Origin: Anaerolineae bacterium
GTDB taxonomy: Bacteria > Chloroflexota > Anaerolineae > Aggregatilineales > Aggregatilineaceae
Length of the DNA: 54,098 bases
NCBI GenBank assembly: GCA_027494015.1
Contig: JAOSJP010000006.1
Span: forward strand, 1 to 54,098
Direction of reading: 5' to 3'
The notes below the pieces were generated by a model. The model was not told the DNA's origin. It made no database searches and saw only the letters and a program-made list of their open reading frames with translations. Positions 42,934-54,098 of this stretch are shown one piece after another (the stretch's first letter is position 1; every line of letters begins with the position of its first letter). The translations under genes and the position numbers were made by a program.

Positions 42934-44940
42934 ATGAGCGAACCAAGAGTTGGAGTATACGTCTGCCACTGCGGACACAACATCGCCGGGACTGTGGATG
43001 TTGAGCATGTCGCCGAATGGGCGATGAACCTGCCCAACGTCGTCATCTCGCGCGACAACAAGTTCATGTGCGCCAGCACCGGGCAGGAGCAGGTCGAGCA
43101 GGACATCAAGGAGTTCGATCTGACCCATGTGGTGGTGGCTTCGTGCTCGCCGCATATGCACGAGAAGACGTTTCGCAATGCGTGCGCGCGGGCGGGCCTG
43201 AACCCGTTCATGTTCGAGATGGCCAACATCCGCGAGCACGCCTCGTGGGTGCACTCCCAGGACAAAGACGGCGCCACCAACAAGGCCAAGGCCCTGGTCA
43301 GCGCGGCGGTGCACCGGGTGATCTTCCACGAGCCGCTGGAGCCGATGCAGGTCTCCATCCGGCCTGAAACGCTGGTCGTCGGCGGAGGCATTGCCGGCAT
43401 CCAGGCTGCGCTGGAGATCGCCGACGCTGGCTACCACGTCTATCTGGTGGAGCGCGAGCCGAGCATTGGCGGGCACATGGCCATGTTCGACAAGACATTC
43501 CCGACGCTCGACTGTTCGGCGTGCATCCTGACGCCGAAGATGTTCGACGTGGGCGCGCATCCCAATATCACCCTGCTGAGCTACAGCGAGGTGGAGCGCG
43601 TGGACGGCTACGTGGGCAACTTCACCGTGCAGGTGCGCAAGAAGGCGCGCATGGTGGATGAGGAACTGTGCACCGGCTGCGGCGAGTGCTGGGAGAAGTG
43701 CCCCATCCGGCTGGTTGATCCCGTATTCGAGGCGGGCCTCGGCCATCGCAAGGCGATCTACCGCCCGTTCCCGCAGGCGGTGCCCAAGTACCCGGTCATT
43801 GATGTCGAGAACTGCACGTTCTACAAGACCGGCAAATGCCGCATGTGCGAGAAGGTCTGCCCCACCAACGCCATCCGCTTCGACATGCAGGACGAGATCG
43901 TCGAGCTGGAAGTGGGCAACATCATCCTGGCAACGGGCTTCAAGCTGTTCGACGCGCGGCGCATCCCGAATTATGGCTATGGGCGGCTGGAGAATGTCTT
44001 CACCAGCCTGGAGTTCGAGCGCCTGACGAACGCGGCAGGGCCGACCGACGGCAAGATTGTGCTGCGCGACGGCGAGACGGTCCCGCAATCGGTGGCGATC
44101 ATCCACTGCGTGGGCAGCCGCGACCGCAACTACAACACACACTGCTCGGCGATCTGCTGCATGTCGTCGCTGAAGTTCGCCCATCTGGTGATGGAGAAGA
44201 CGGGCGCGCAGGTCTACAACTTCTACATTGACATGCGCCCGCTCCACAAGGGATACGAAGAGTTCTATCACCGCATCATGGACGAAGGGGCGCAGTTCAT
44301 TCGCGGCAAGGTGTCTGAGATCACCGACGTGGCGCGCGGCCCCGAAGAGGACAGCAAGCTGGTCGTCGTGTGCGAAGATACGCTCATTGGCCAGCAGCGG
44401 CGCGTCCCGGTGGACATGGTCATCCTGGCGGCGGGGCTGGAGCCGCGCGCTGATGCCCAGCAAGTGGGCTATAAGTTCGGCGTGGGCTGCGGGGACACGG
44501 GCTTTTTCACCGAGCGGCACCCCAAGCTCGACCCGGTGGCCACGGTGACCGAAGGGGTGTTCATCGCGGGCGCGTGCCAGGGCGCGAAGGACATTCCGGA
44601 CAGCGTGGCGCAGGGCGCTGCGGCTGCGGCGCGCGTGCTGGGCACGATCAGCAGGCGTGAGGTGGCGCTGGAGCCGATCCGCGCCTCGATTGACGAGGAG
44701 CGCTGCTCCGGCTGCCGCATCTGCAACAATATGTGCCCCTACCACGCCATTGACTTCATCGAAGAGCTGAGCGTGTCGCGGGTGAATCCTGCGTTGTGCA
44801 AGGGCTGCGGCACGTGTGTGGCCGCGTGCCCCAGCCAGGTGATCACCGGGGCGCACTTCACCTTCGACCAGTTGATAGCCGAGATTGATGGCATTCTGGT
44901 TGACGTGCTGTCCGACCAGCCCATCGCCGAAGTAGTGTGA
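42934..44940 (+). CDS. hdrA: Heterodisulfide reductase-like flavoprotein HdrA
   Basis: FAD subunit where electron bifurcation takes place. 668 residues: N-terminal domain with CHCGHNIAG and ASCSPHMHEKTFR; FAD fold VVGGGIAGIQAALEI at about 149-163; CSACILTPKM; ferredoxin motifs CTGCGECWEKCP and CRMCEKVCP in the middle; and two C-terminal [4Fe-4S] motifs CSGCRICNNMCP and CKGCGTCVAACP that would pass electrons to ferredoxin. The layout is that of methanogen-type HdrA. A good Shine-Dalgarno (GGAGG) precedes the ATG. It sits between hdrB and mvhD. Confidence 0.93.
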   Translation: MSEPRVGVYVCHCGHNIAGTVDVEHVAEWAMNLPNVVISRDNKFMCASTGQEQVEQDIKEFDLTHVVVASCSPHMHEKTFRNACARAGLNPFMFEMANIREHASWVHSQDKDGATNKAKALVSAAVHRVIFHEPLEPMQVSIRPETLVVGGGIAGIQAALEIADAGYHVYLVEREPSIGGHMAMFDKTFPTLDCSACILTPKMFDVGAHPNITLLSYSEVERVDGYVGNFTVQVRKKARMVDEELCTGCGECWEKCPIRLVDPVFEAGLGHRKAIYRPFPQAVPKYPVIDVENCTFYKTGKCRMCEKVCPTNAIRFDMQDEIVELEVGNIILATGFKLFDARRIPNYGYGRLENVFTSLEFERLTNAAGPTDGKIVLRDGETVPQSVAIIHCVGSRDRNYNTHCSAICCMSSLKFAHLVMEKTGAQVYNFYIDMRPLHKGYEEFYHRIMDEGAQFIRGKVSEITDVARGPEEDSKLVVVCEDTLIGQQRRVPVDMVILAAGLEPRADAQQVGYKFGVGCGDTGFFTERHPKLDPVATVTEGVFIAGACQGAKDIPDSVAQGAAAAARVLGTISRREVALEPIRASIDEERCSGCRICNNMCPYHAIDFIEELSVSRVNPALCKGCGTCVAACPSQVITGAHFTFDQLIAEIDGILVDVLSDQPIAEVV

Positions 44941-44956
44941 TGAGGAGCATGGTGCG

Positions 44957-45424
44957 ATGAGTGATAACGGAACATTCACGCCCGTCATCGTGGGCTTCCT
45001 GTGCAACTGGTGCTCCTATCGTGCGGCTGACCTGGCCGGAACGTCACGGATGGGCTATCCAGCGACACTGCGCGACATCCGGATCATGTGCACGGGACGC
45101 CTGGACCCCACCTTCGTGCTGCGCGCGTTGCAGAAGGGGGCCGATGGCGTGCTGATCATGGGCTGCCACCCTGGGCAGTGCCACTACCAGGAGGGCAACT
45201 ACAAAGCCATTCGCCGCTTCGCGCTGCTGCGGCGCACGCTGCGCCAACTGGGCATCGAAGACGAGCGCGTGCAGCTTCACTGGGCTTCTGCCGCCGAGGG
45301 TGTGCAGTTCGCCCAGACGGTAGCGCGCGTCACCGAGCAGATTCGGCAGCTTGGCCCGCTCGACTGGGCGCACAACTGGCCGAACGAAGACCCGTATGCT
45401 GTGGAGGAGGCCGTCCATGAGTAA
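44957..45424 (+). CDS. mvhD: MvhD, electron-transfer link between hydrogenase and HdrA
   Basis: 155 residues. MvhD carries one [2Fe-2S] cluster and bridges the hydrogenase to HdrA. Five cysteines in the expected pattern are visible: FLCNWCSYRAADLAG, IMCTGRLDP, and MGCHPGQCHY. GAGGAG lies nine bases upstream. The stop overlaps the start of the small hydrogenase subunit by eight bases. The presence of a separate mvhD gene right after hdrA argues that the hydrogenase docks on HdrA rather than acting alone. Confidence 0.93.
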   Translation: MSDNGTFTPVIVGFLCNWCSYRAADLAGTSRMGYPATLRDIRIMCTGRLDPTFVLRALQKGADGVLIMGCHPGQCHYQEGNYKAIRRFALLRRTLRQLGIEDERVQLHWASAAEGVQFAQTVARVTEQIRQLGPLDWAHNWPNEDPYAVEEAVHE

Positions 45425-46427
45425 CCAGAAACCGAAGCTGGCGTTGTACTGGGCCTCGTCTTGCGGCGGCTGCGAGATCGCGGTGCTGGGGTTGCACGAG
45501 AAGATTCTCAATGTGGCCGAGGCGTTTGACATCGTGTTCTGGCCGTGCGTGATGGATTTCAAGTACGCCGATGTCGAGGCGATGGAAGACGGCGAGATTG
45601 ACGTGTGCCTGTTCAACGGCGCTATTCGCAATGACGAGAACGCGCACATGGCCCATCTGCTGCGCCAGAAGTCCAAAGTGCTGGTGGCTTTTGGCGCGTG
45701 TTCCTATGGGGGGTCTATGCCGGGCCTGGCTAACTTCGCCGACCGCGAGGCCATGTTCCAGTGGATCTACTTCGACTCGCCCAGCACGGTCAACCCGGAC
45801 GGCGTTGTGCCGCAGAAGCGCACCGATGTGCCGGAAGGCGAGCTGAGGCTGCCTGGCTTCTGGAACACGGTCAAGACGCTGGCCCAGGTGGTGCCGGTGG
45901 ATTACTTCCTGCCGGGCTGCCCGCCAGAGGCGTCGTCCATCGAAATCGCGATCAACGCGATTGTGTCGGGCGCATTGCCGCCGCCGGGATCAGTGATCGG
46001 TCCTGATGTAACCGTGTGCGACGAGTGTCCGCGCAAGAAGAGCGAGAAGAAGATCAAACGCTTCTATCGCCCGCAGGAGATCATCCCCGATCCGGACATC
46101 TGTCTGCTGGAGCAGGGGTTGTTCTGCGCCGGGATCGCCACGCGCTCTGGCTGCGGCGCGAAGTGCCCGCAGGTGGGTTTTGGCTGTCGCGGCTGCTACG
46201 GCCCGAACGAGGGCGTGCTCGATCACGGGGCGAAGATCCTCACAGGAATCGCTTCGGTGCTTGACGCGATGACTGCCGAGGAGGCCGAGGCGATCCTCGA
46301 CACGCTGCCCGATCCCGCCGGGTACTTCTACCGCTTCCATCTGCCCGATTCCCTGCTGCGCCGCAGGGCGCGCGGCAACGGCAAGCCCCAGTTGGTCGGC
46401 GAGACCGCCCAGCGCGAGCCGGCGTAG
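45417..46427 (+). CDS. mvhG: [NiFe] hydrogenase small subunit, MvhG type (group 3c)
   Basis: 336-residue iron-sulfur subunit that conducts electrons from the NiFe site. The proximal cluster is held by Cys16 and Cys19 (CGGCE), GACSYGG and PGCPPEA. Further cysteines (CDECPRKKSEK, GLFCAGIATRSGCGAKCP and GCRGCYGP) hold the medial and distal clusters. There is no Tat signal, so the complex is cytosolic. The start was set at 45417 (GGAGGAGG six bases upstream); the longer frame upstream lies inside mvhD. Sequence pattern and neighbours place it in group 3c. Confidence 0.93.
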   Translation: MSNQKPKLALYWASSCGGCEIAVLGLHEKILNVAEAFDIVFWPCVMDFKYADVEAMEDGEIDVCLFNGAIRNDENAHMAHLLRQKSKVLVAFGACSYGGSMPGLANFADREAMFQWIYFDSPSTVNPDGVVPQKRTDVPEGELRLPGFWNTVKTLAQVVPVDYFLPGCPPEASSIEIAINAIVSGALPPPGSVIGPDVTVCDECPRKKSEKKIKRFYRPQEIIPDPDICLLEQGLFCAGIATRSGCGAKCPQVGFGCRGCYGPNEGVLDHGAKILTGIASVLDAMTAEEAEAILDTLPDPAGYFYRFHLPDSLLRRRARGNGKPQLVGETAQREPA

Positions 46428-46442
46428 CCCAGGAGGAAGACG

Positions 46443-47933
46443 ATGACACGCATTTCCATTGACCCGATCACCCGTCTCGAAGGGCATGGCAAGATCGAGA
46501 TCTTCCTGGATACACAGGGCAATGTCGAGAACTGCTATTTCCAGGTCCCTGAGCTGCGCGGGTTTGAGGTGTTCTGCGTTGGCCGCCCGGTCGAAGAGAT
46601 GCCGTTTCTGACCAGCCGCATCTGCGGCGTGTGTCCAGAGGCGCATCTGATGGCTGCCGCCAAAGCGTGTGACGCCGTGTACAAGGTCGAAGTGCCGCCG
46701 GCGGGCAAGAAGCTGCGCGAGCTGCTCTATATGTCCTTCTTCGTCACGGACCACACGACGCACTTCTACGCGCTGGGCGGGCCGGACTTCGTCGTGGGGC
46801 CGGACGCGCCCGCCGCTGAACGCAACATCCTGGGCGTCATCGCCAAGGTGGGGCTGGAGATCGGCGGACAGGTGATTGACACGCGCAAGCGCAATCACCA
46901 TGTGATCGAGATGATTGGTGGGCGTCCGGTGCACCCGGTGGCGGCGATCCCTGGCGGGATGAGCCATCCGATCACCGAGGAACAGCGCCAGGAGATCATC
47001 GCCGTCGCGCGCAAGAATATCGAGTTCGGCCAGTTCACGATCGACCTGTTTCACGACATCGTGCTGAAGAACACGGGCTATGTGGACCTGATCACCAGCG
47101 CCGGCTATACGCAGAAGACGTACTACATGGGACTGGTTGACGAGAACAACCATGCCAACTTCTACGATGGCAAGGTGCGCGTGGTGGGGCCGGACGGGGT
47201 AGAGCACTGCAAGTATGCGCCGAACGACTACCGCGAGTACGTCGCCGAGCGAGTCGAACCCTGGTCGTACCTCAAATTCCCCTATCTGAAGAAAGTTGGC
47301 TGGAAGGGATTTGTGGACGGCAAGGACAGCGGAGTCTACTGTGCGACACCGCTCTCGCGGCTCAATGCGGCGGACGGCCTGGCGACTCCGCTGGCGCAGG
47401 CCGAGTACGAGCGCATGTACGAGACGCTCGGCGGCAAGCCGGTGCATCATACACTGGCGACCCACTGGGCGCGCATCATCGAGCTGCTGTACGCTGCCGA
47501 GCACATGCTCGAGCTGGCCGAAGACCCGGAAGTGGCCAGTCACGACATCCGCGCCATTCCCAGGGCGACGCCCTCGGAAGGCGTAGGGATCGTCGAAGCG
47601 CCGCGTGGCACGCTGACGCACCACTACATCACCGACGAGAAGGGTATCCTGCAGAAGGCTAATCTGGTCGTCGGGACGACGAACAACAACGCGCCGATCT
47701 ACATCAGCATCCGCAAGGCGGCAGAAGCCCTGATTCAGAATGGCCAGGTGAATGACGGCGTCTTGAATAAGATCGAGATGGCGTTCCGGGCTTATGACCC
47801 GTGCCTGTCATGCGCCACGCATACGCTGCCGGGGCAGATGCCCCTTGAGCTGATCGTGCGCGACCATCAGGGTGAAGTGACTCACCATGCGAGCCAGTAT
47901 GTCGCGCCGGAGCTGCTGGCGCAGCCTGAATGA
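46443..47933 (+). CDS. mvhA: [NiFe] hydrogenase large subunit, MvhA type (group 3c)
   Basis: Catalytic H2-splitting subunit, 496 residues. Nickel and iron are bound by RICGVC (Cys61, Cys64) and DPCLSCATH (Cys454, Cys457). After the final His460 the gene continues for 36 residues, a C-terminal extension that the maturation protease should remove once nickel is loaded. No signal peptide. It starts 15 bp after mvhG, with AGGAGGA upstream. The protease gene follows directly, consistent with dedicated maturation, although hyp genes are absent from the window. Confidence 0.95.
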   Translation: MTRISIDPITRLEGHGKIEIFLDTQGNVENCYFQVPELRGFEVFCVGRPVEEMPFLTSRICGVCPEAHLMAAAKACDAVYKVEVPPAGKKLRELLYMSFFVTDHTTHFYALGGPDFVVGPDAPAAERNILGVIAKVGLEIGGQVIDTRKRNHHVIEMIGGRPVHPVAAIPGGMSHPITEEQRQEIIAVARKNIEFGQFTIDLFHDIVLKNTGYVDLITSAGYTQKTYYMGLVDENNHANFYDGKVRVVGPDGVEHCKYAPNDYREYVAERVEPWSYLKFPYLKKVGWKGFVDGKDSGVYCATPLSRLNAADGLATPLAQAEYERMYETLGGKPVHHTLATHWARIIELLYAAEHMLELAEDPEVASHDIRAIPRATPSEGVGIVEAPRGTLTHHYITDEKGILQKANLVVGTTNNNAPIYISIRKAAEALIQNGQVNDGVLNKIEMAFRAYDPCLSCATHTLPGQMPLELIVRDHQGEVTHHASQYVAPELLAQPE

Positions 47934-47943
47934 GGAGTGATGG

Positions 47944-48462
47944 ATGACTGGACAGCCTGGCGACACTGTGGTCATTGGCCTGGGCAACCCGATCCTGTCT
48001 GATGATGGGATTGGGTGGCAGGTGGCCGGGCAGGTACGCCAGGCTCTGGAAGGTCAGCGACACAACGGCAGCCCGTCCGCTCACAACCCCGTACATATCG
48101 CGGAGGCGTGCGTAGGCGGGCTGTCGCTGGCTGAGATGCTCATCGGCTATGAGCGGGCAGTGATCGTGGATGCGATCATGACGGGGAACGCGCCCCCTGG
48201 CACAGTCTACGCGCTCAAGCTGGGCGATCTGCCGGGGACGCTGAACATGGCGTCGGCGCATGACACAAATCTTGCCACTGCTTTACGCGCGCTGCGTCGC
48301 TATGGCGCGCGCGTGCCCAGCGATGAGGCCATAGACATCATCGCGGTCGAGGCACAGGATGTCTGGACCTTCCGGGAGGAGTGCACGCCGGAGGTTCAGA
48401 GGAGTCTCTCAGAGGCAGTGGCGCTGGTGCTGAGGCTGGTTGGGAGGCAGGGAGAGCAGTAG
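47944..48462 (+). CDS. Hydrogenase maturation protease
   Basis: 172 residues of the HyaD/HycI/FrcD family, which cleaves the C-terminal peptide of the NiFe large subunit. VVIGLGNPILSDDGIGW at about 9-25 is the family N-terminus, including the metal-sensing acidic residue, and ERAVIVDAIMTGNAPPG carries a further conserved Asp. GAGGAG six bases upstream; 10 bp after mvhA. It is last in the operon. There is no clear terminator before the rRNA promoter that begins 36 bp later. Confidence 0.92.
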   Translation: MTGQPGDTVVIGLGNPILSDDGIGWQVAGQVRQALEGQRHNGSPSAHNPVHIAEACVGGLSLAEMLIGYERAVIVDAIMTGNAPPGTVYALKLGDLPGTLNMASAHDTNLATALRALRRYGARVPSDEAIDIIAVEAQDVWTFREECTPEVQRSLSEAVALVLRLVGRQGEQ

Positions 48463-48498
48463 CCAGGAGCATCAGGGCAGATTGGGCGAAACTGAGGC

Positions 48499-48526
48499 TT
48501 GACACGCCCGGCAATGCCGCTATAAT
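48499..48526 (+). promoter_or_regulatory. rrn promoter P1
   Basis: Perfect TTGACA and TATAAT with a 16-bp spacer, about 320 bp before the mature 16S. Confidence 0.9.
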
Positions 48527-48592
48527 GCTCCCCCGTCCACCCCTGCTGACAGTGGGGGCAGGACGGCAGCTTGAGAATTTCACGGTTGGCTC

Positions 48593-48621
48593 TTGCCAGC
48601 GCTCCGGTTGTGTGTTAGGAT
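48593..48621 (+). promoter_or_regulatory. rrn promoter P2
   Basis: TTGCCA and TAGGAT with a 17-bp spacer, downstream of P1. Tandem rrn promoters are common. Confidence 0.6.
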
Positions 48622-48737
48622 AAGGGTGCGCTCGTGAGAGCGAGAGTGGGCTGCGCGATGCGCTTGGCTCACTGCGAACCGGGAGGTAAGAGACACGGAA
48701 TTCGGTTGAGGTTGTGCGAGCTGAATGAAGTGTCTTG

Positions 48738-48758
48738 GCCGGCGCAAGCCGGGCTTTT
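48738..48758 (+). other. Terminator-like hairpin in the rrn leader
   Basis: CCGGC / GCCGG stem closed by a GCAA tetraloop and followed by GCTTTT. It could attenuate leader transcription unless antitermination acts. No clear boxA was found. Confidence 0.45.
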
Positions 48759-48768
48759 ATCTCGGTGC

Positions 48769-48795
48769 CCCTTAACAACAGCATAGTGACAGGAA
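48769..48795 (+). other. Left arm of the 16S processing stem
   Basis: CCCTTAAC (48769-48776) and AGTGACAGGAA (48785-48795) pair perfectly with GTTAAGGG (50459-50466) and TTCCTGTCACT (50440-50450) beyond the 16S gene. This gives the double-stranded substrate expected for RNase III. Confidence 0.75.
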
Positions 48796-48848
48796 GCAGC
48801 GAGAGAGAGCACAGGGCTATCTACCCTTGAGGGGGTAGGTGGCGAGGA

Positions 48849-50356
<1,508 letters not shown>

Positions 50357-50439
50357 AGCTAGGGGTGAGGGTGCGAGCCTTCAGCCCAAGCGGAAGGCGG
50401 GGCGCGGAAGCGTCTTGCTGGATGGATGCACGGAGTTGT

Positions 50440-50466
50440 TTCCTGTCACTGAGCTGGGGTTAAGGG
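50440..50466 (+). other. Right arm of the 16S processing stem
   Basis: TTCCTGTCACT and GTTAAGGG, the complements of the arm at 48769-48795. Confidence 0.75.
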
Positions 50467-50477
50467 TGCGCAGAGCC

Positions 50478-50526
50478 ATCAGCTATCAGCGGTCAGCTTG
50501 AAGCTGCAGGCTGAGAGCCGTCAGCT
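50478..50526 (+). repeat. Seven degenerate 7-bp repeats before tRNA-Ile
   Basis: Consecutive heptamers: ATCAGCT, ATCAGCG, GTCAGCT, TGAAGCT, GCAGGCT, GAGAGCC, GTCAGCT, most ending in GCT. They lie directly upstream of the tRNA-Ile gene and share the 7-bp phase with the repeats further down the spacer. Confidence 0.7.
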
Positions 50527-50531
50527 TGAAC

Positions 50532-50605
50532 GGGTCTGTAGCTCAGTTGGTTAGAGCACTCGCCTGATAAGCGAGAGGTCAGCCGTTCGAGCCGGCTCAG
50601 ACCCA
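50532..50605 (+). tRNA. tRNA-Ile (GAT)
   Basis: 74-nt cloverleaf with acceptor GGGTCTG/CAGACCC, anticodon GAT in loop CTGATAA, and T stem AGCCG/CGGCT. CCA is not encoded as such. Standard position in the 16S-23S spacer. Confidence 0.96.
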
Positions 50606-50613
50606 CAGGGGGT

Positions 50614-50655
50614 TATTGGTGATTGGTGATTGGTGATTGGTGATTGGTGATTGGT
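50614..50655 (+). repeat. Tandem 7-bp repeat (GATTGGT type), six units
   Basis: TATTGGT followed by five exact GATTGGT units. Five of every seven bases can pair with the ACCAACA-type heptamers at 50680-50721, so the two arrays could form an arm between the two tRNAs. Confidence 0.9.
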
Positions 50656-50679
50656 AGGGTGAGCGGCACAGGATACCGG

Positions 50680-50721
50680 ACCAGCAACCAACAACCAATA
50701 ACTAACAACCAACAACCGACA
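50680..50721 (+). repeat. Tandem 7-bp repeat (ACCAACA type), six units
   Basis: ACCAGCA, ACCAACA, ACCAATA, ACTAACA, ACCAACA, ACCGACA: six heptamers, largely complementary to the array at 50614-50655. Confidence 0.85.
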
Positions 50722-50730
50722 CCCTGAAGA

Positions 50731-50803
50731 GGGGACGTAGCTCAGGCGGGAGAGCGCCTGCTTTGCAAGCAGGAAGTCAGGGGTTCGAGTCCCCTCGTCT
50801 CCA
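50731..50803 (+). tRNA. tRNA-Ala (TGC)
   Basis: 73-nt cloverleaf: acceptor GGGGACG with CGTCTCC (one G-T pair), anticodon TGC in loop TTTGCAA, T stem GGGGT-type arm ending CCCCT. CCA is not encoded. Ile-Ala is the usual spacer pair. Confidence 0.96.
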
Positions 50804-50813
50804 TGGGGGGTGG

Positions 50814-50848
50814 TCAGTTATCAGTTATCAGTTATCAGTAATCAGTTA
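50814..50848 (+). repeat. Tandem 7-bp repeat (TCAGTTA type), five units
   Basis: TCAGTTA three times, TCAGTAA, TCAGTTA. Partly complementary to the AACTGAT units that follow at 50876-50910. Confidence 0.9.
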
Positions 50849-50875
50849 AGGACTGAGGGGGCGCTGGGCACCGAG

Positions 50876-50945
50876 AACTGATCACTGAGAACCGAAAACT
50901 GATCACTGAGCACCAACAACCAACCACCAACCACCAACAACCAAC
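50876..50945 (+). repeat. Ten-unit 7-bp repeat array before 23S
   Basis: AACTGAT, CACTGAG, AACCGAA, AACTGAT, CACTGAG, then CACCAAC or AACCAAC five times. The first part duplicates AACTGATCACTGAG with a 21-bp period (three heptamers). Confidence 0.85.
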
Positions 50946-51025
50946 AACGAGAGTAGGCATCGGGTGGGTGCGGGCAAGGGGACTTGCGAGCAGCCACGGG
51001 GTGCGAACTCCGGGCACGTTAACAA

Positions 51026-51038
51026 GTGAATAGCAAGC
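51026..51038 (+). other. Left arm of the 23S processing stem
   Basis: GTGAATAGCAAGC is the perfect 13-bp complement of 54001-54013 after the 23S gene; an outer CACGT / ACGTG pair extends the stem. Confidence 0.8.
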
Positions 51039-51078
51039 GGAAAAGCGCAAGAACATCAATTTCTCCGTATCACATGTA

Positions 51079-53964
<2,886 letters not shown>

Positions 53965-53965
<1 letters not shown>

Positions 53966-53979
53966 TCCGTGGTACGGAG
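53965..53979 (+). other. Short hairpin between 23S and 5S
   Basis: CTCCGT / ACGGAG stem directly at the 23S 3' end. Probably a processing feature. Confidence 0.4.
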
Positions 53980-54000
53980 AAGTGGGTGTTTTTGCGAGGT

Positions 54001-54013
54001 GCTTGCTATTCAC
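54001..54013 (+). other. Right arm of the 23S processing stem
   Basis: GCTTGCTATTCAC, perfect complement of 51026-51038. Confidence 0.8.
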
Positions 54014-54039
54014 GCTGACGTGTTGCCAGCAGGCCAGCA

Positions 54040-54098
54040 GTTGGTGGTCATGGCGGTGGGGGTACACCCGGCTCCATCTCGAACCCGGTCGTTAAGCC
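54040..54098 (+). rRNA. rrf: 5S ribosomal RNA, 5' part only
   Basis: The first 59 or so bases of 5S: TTGGTGGTCATGGCGG, then ACACCCGGCTCCATCTCGAA and the GTTAAGCC at which the window ends. The 5' end is approximate. Confidence 0.9.

Noticed and set aside
41914..45006. 1,030-codon open frame on the minus strand opposite hdrB and hdrA
   Set aside because: Its product has no recognisable domain and is rich in His, Arg and Ala, typical of an antisense frame over GC-rich coding sequence. The plus strand carries unmistakable HdrB and HdrA.
45990..47624. Long minus-strand frame opposite mvhG and mvhA
   Set aside because: No domain, composition of a shadow frame; the hydrogenase genes are on the plus strand.
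50614..50945. CRISPR-like reading of the spacer repeats
   Set aside because: Units are 7 bp in direct contact without spacers, inside an rRNA operon and without cas genes.

Overview
High-GC bacterial chromosome, most likely a member of the Chloroflexota (Anaerolineae-like). This is inferred from the gene content: a lone Elp3 without other Elongator subunits, FakA/FakB with Asp23 next to L28, a GSI-alpha glutamine synthetase, and a soluble MvhADG-HdrABC complex. The 16S sequence at 48849-50351 would settle the placement with one database search. The window is mostly housekeeping sequence, with one energy-metabolism operon and one ribosomal RNA operon.

Layout. 25-3438: FHA protein, MoeA and an adrenodoxin-type ferredoxin-NADP reductase. 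3592-3801: first copy of a dispersed repeat of about 210 bp. 3872-9979: cytosolic sulfite-oxidase-fold enzyme, a frameshifted MutY, a Trm9-like methyltransferase divergent from Elp3, a DUF4230 protein and a LipM-like octanoyltransferase. 10103-13509: LCP cell-envelope protein and a divergent GH13 enzyme. 13664-13891: second repeat copy, which supplies the adk stop codon. 13887-22468: adk, a small unknown gene, tRNA(CAT), moaB, glnA, fabD, rpmF, a coiled-coil protein, coaD and recG. 22485-26307: two DegV/FakB proteins, FakA and Asp23. 26410-30857: rpmB, rpe, a frameshifted ftsK and a single-domain response regulator. 30850-34469: TPR protein, a complete 112-bp MITE-like element and two envelope proteins of unknown function. 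34477-40686: mtaB, HIT protein, yqeY, pgpH-type HD hydrolase, ybeY and a membrane-anchored TIM-barrel-like protein. 40907-41120: third repeat copy. 41405-48462: hdrC-hdrB-hdrA-mvhD-mvhG-mvhA-protease. 48499-54098: rrn operon (16S, tRNA-Ile, tRNA-Ala, 23S, start of 5S).

How the genes work together. The Hdr-Mvh operon should encode a soluble H2-oxidising, flavin-bifurcating complex that reduces ferredoxin together with a disulfide-type acceptor; the acceptor is not evident from the window. FakA with two FakB proteins would phosphorylate exogenous or recycled fatty acids. Elp3 and the Trm9-like methyltransferase, transcribed away from each other across 42 bp, look like a two-enzyme route to a wobble-uridine mcm5U-type modification. 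MoeA, MoaB and the molybdopterin-domain enzyme are a scattered molybdenum-cofactor theme.

The main oddities are two genes (mutY, ftsK) each broken by one missing base in a C/G homopolymer, two families of small non-coding repeats with inverted ends, and an rRNA spacer built from 7-bp-phased repeats that can fold into arms around the tRNA genes.
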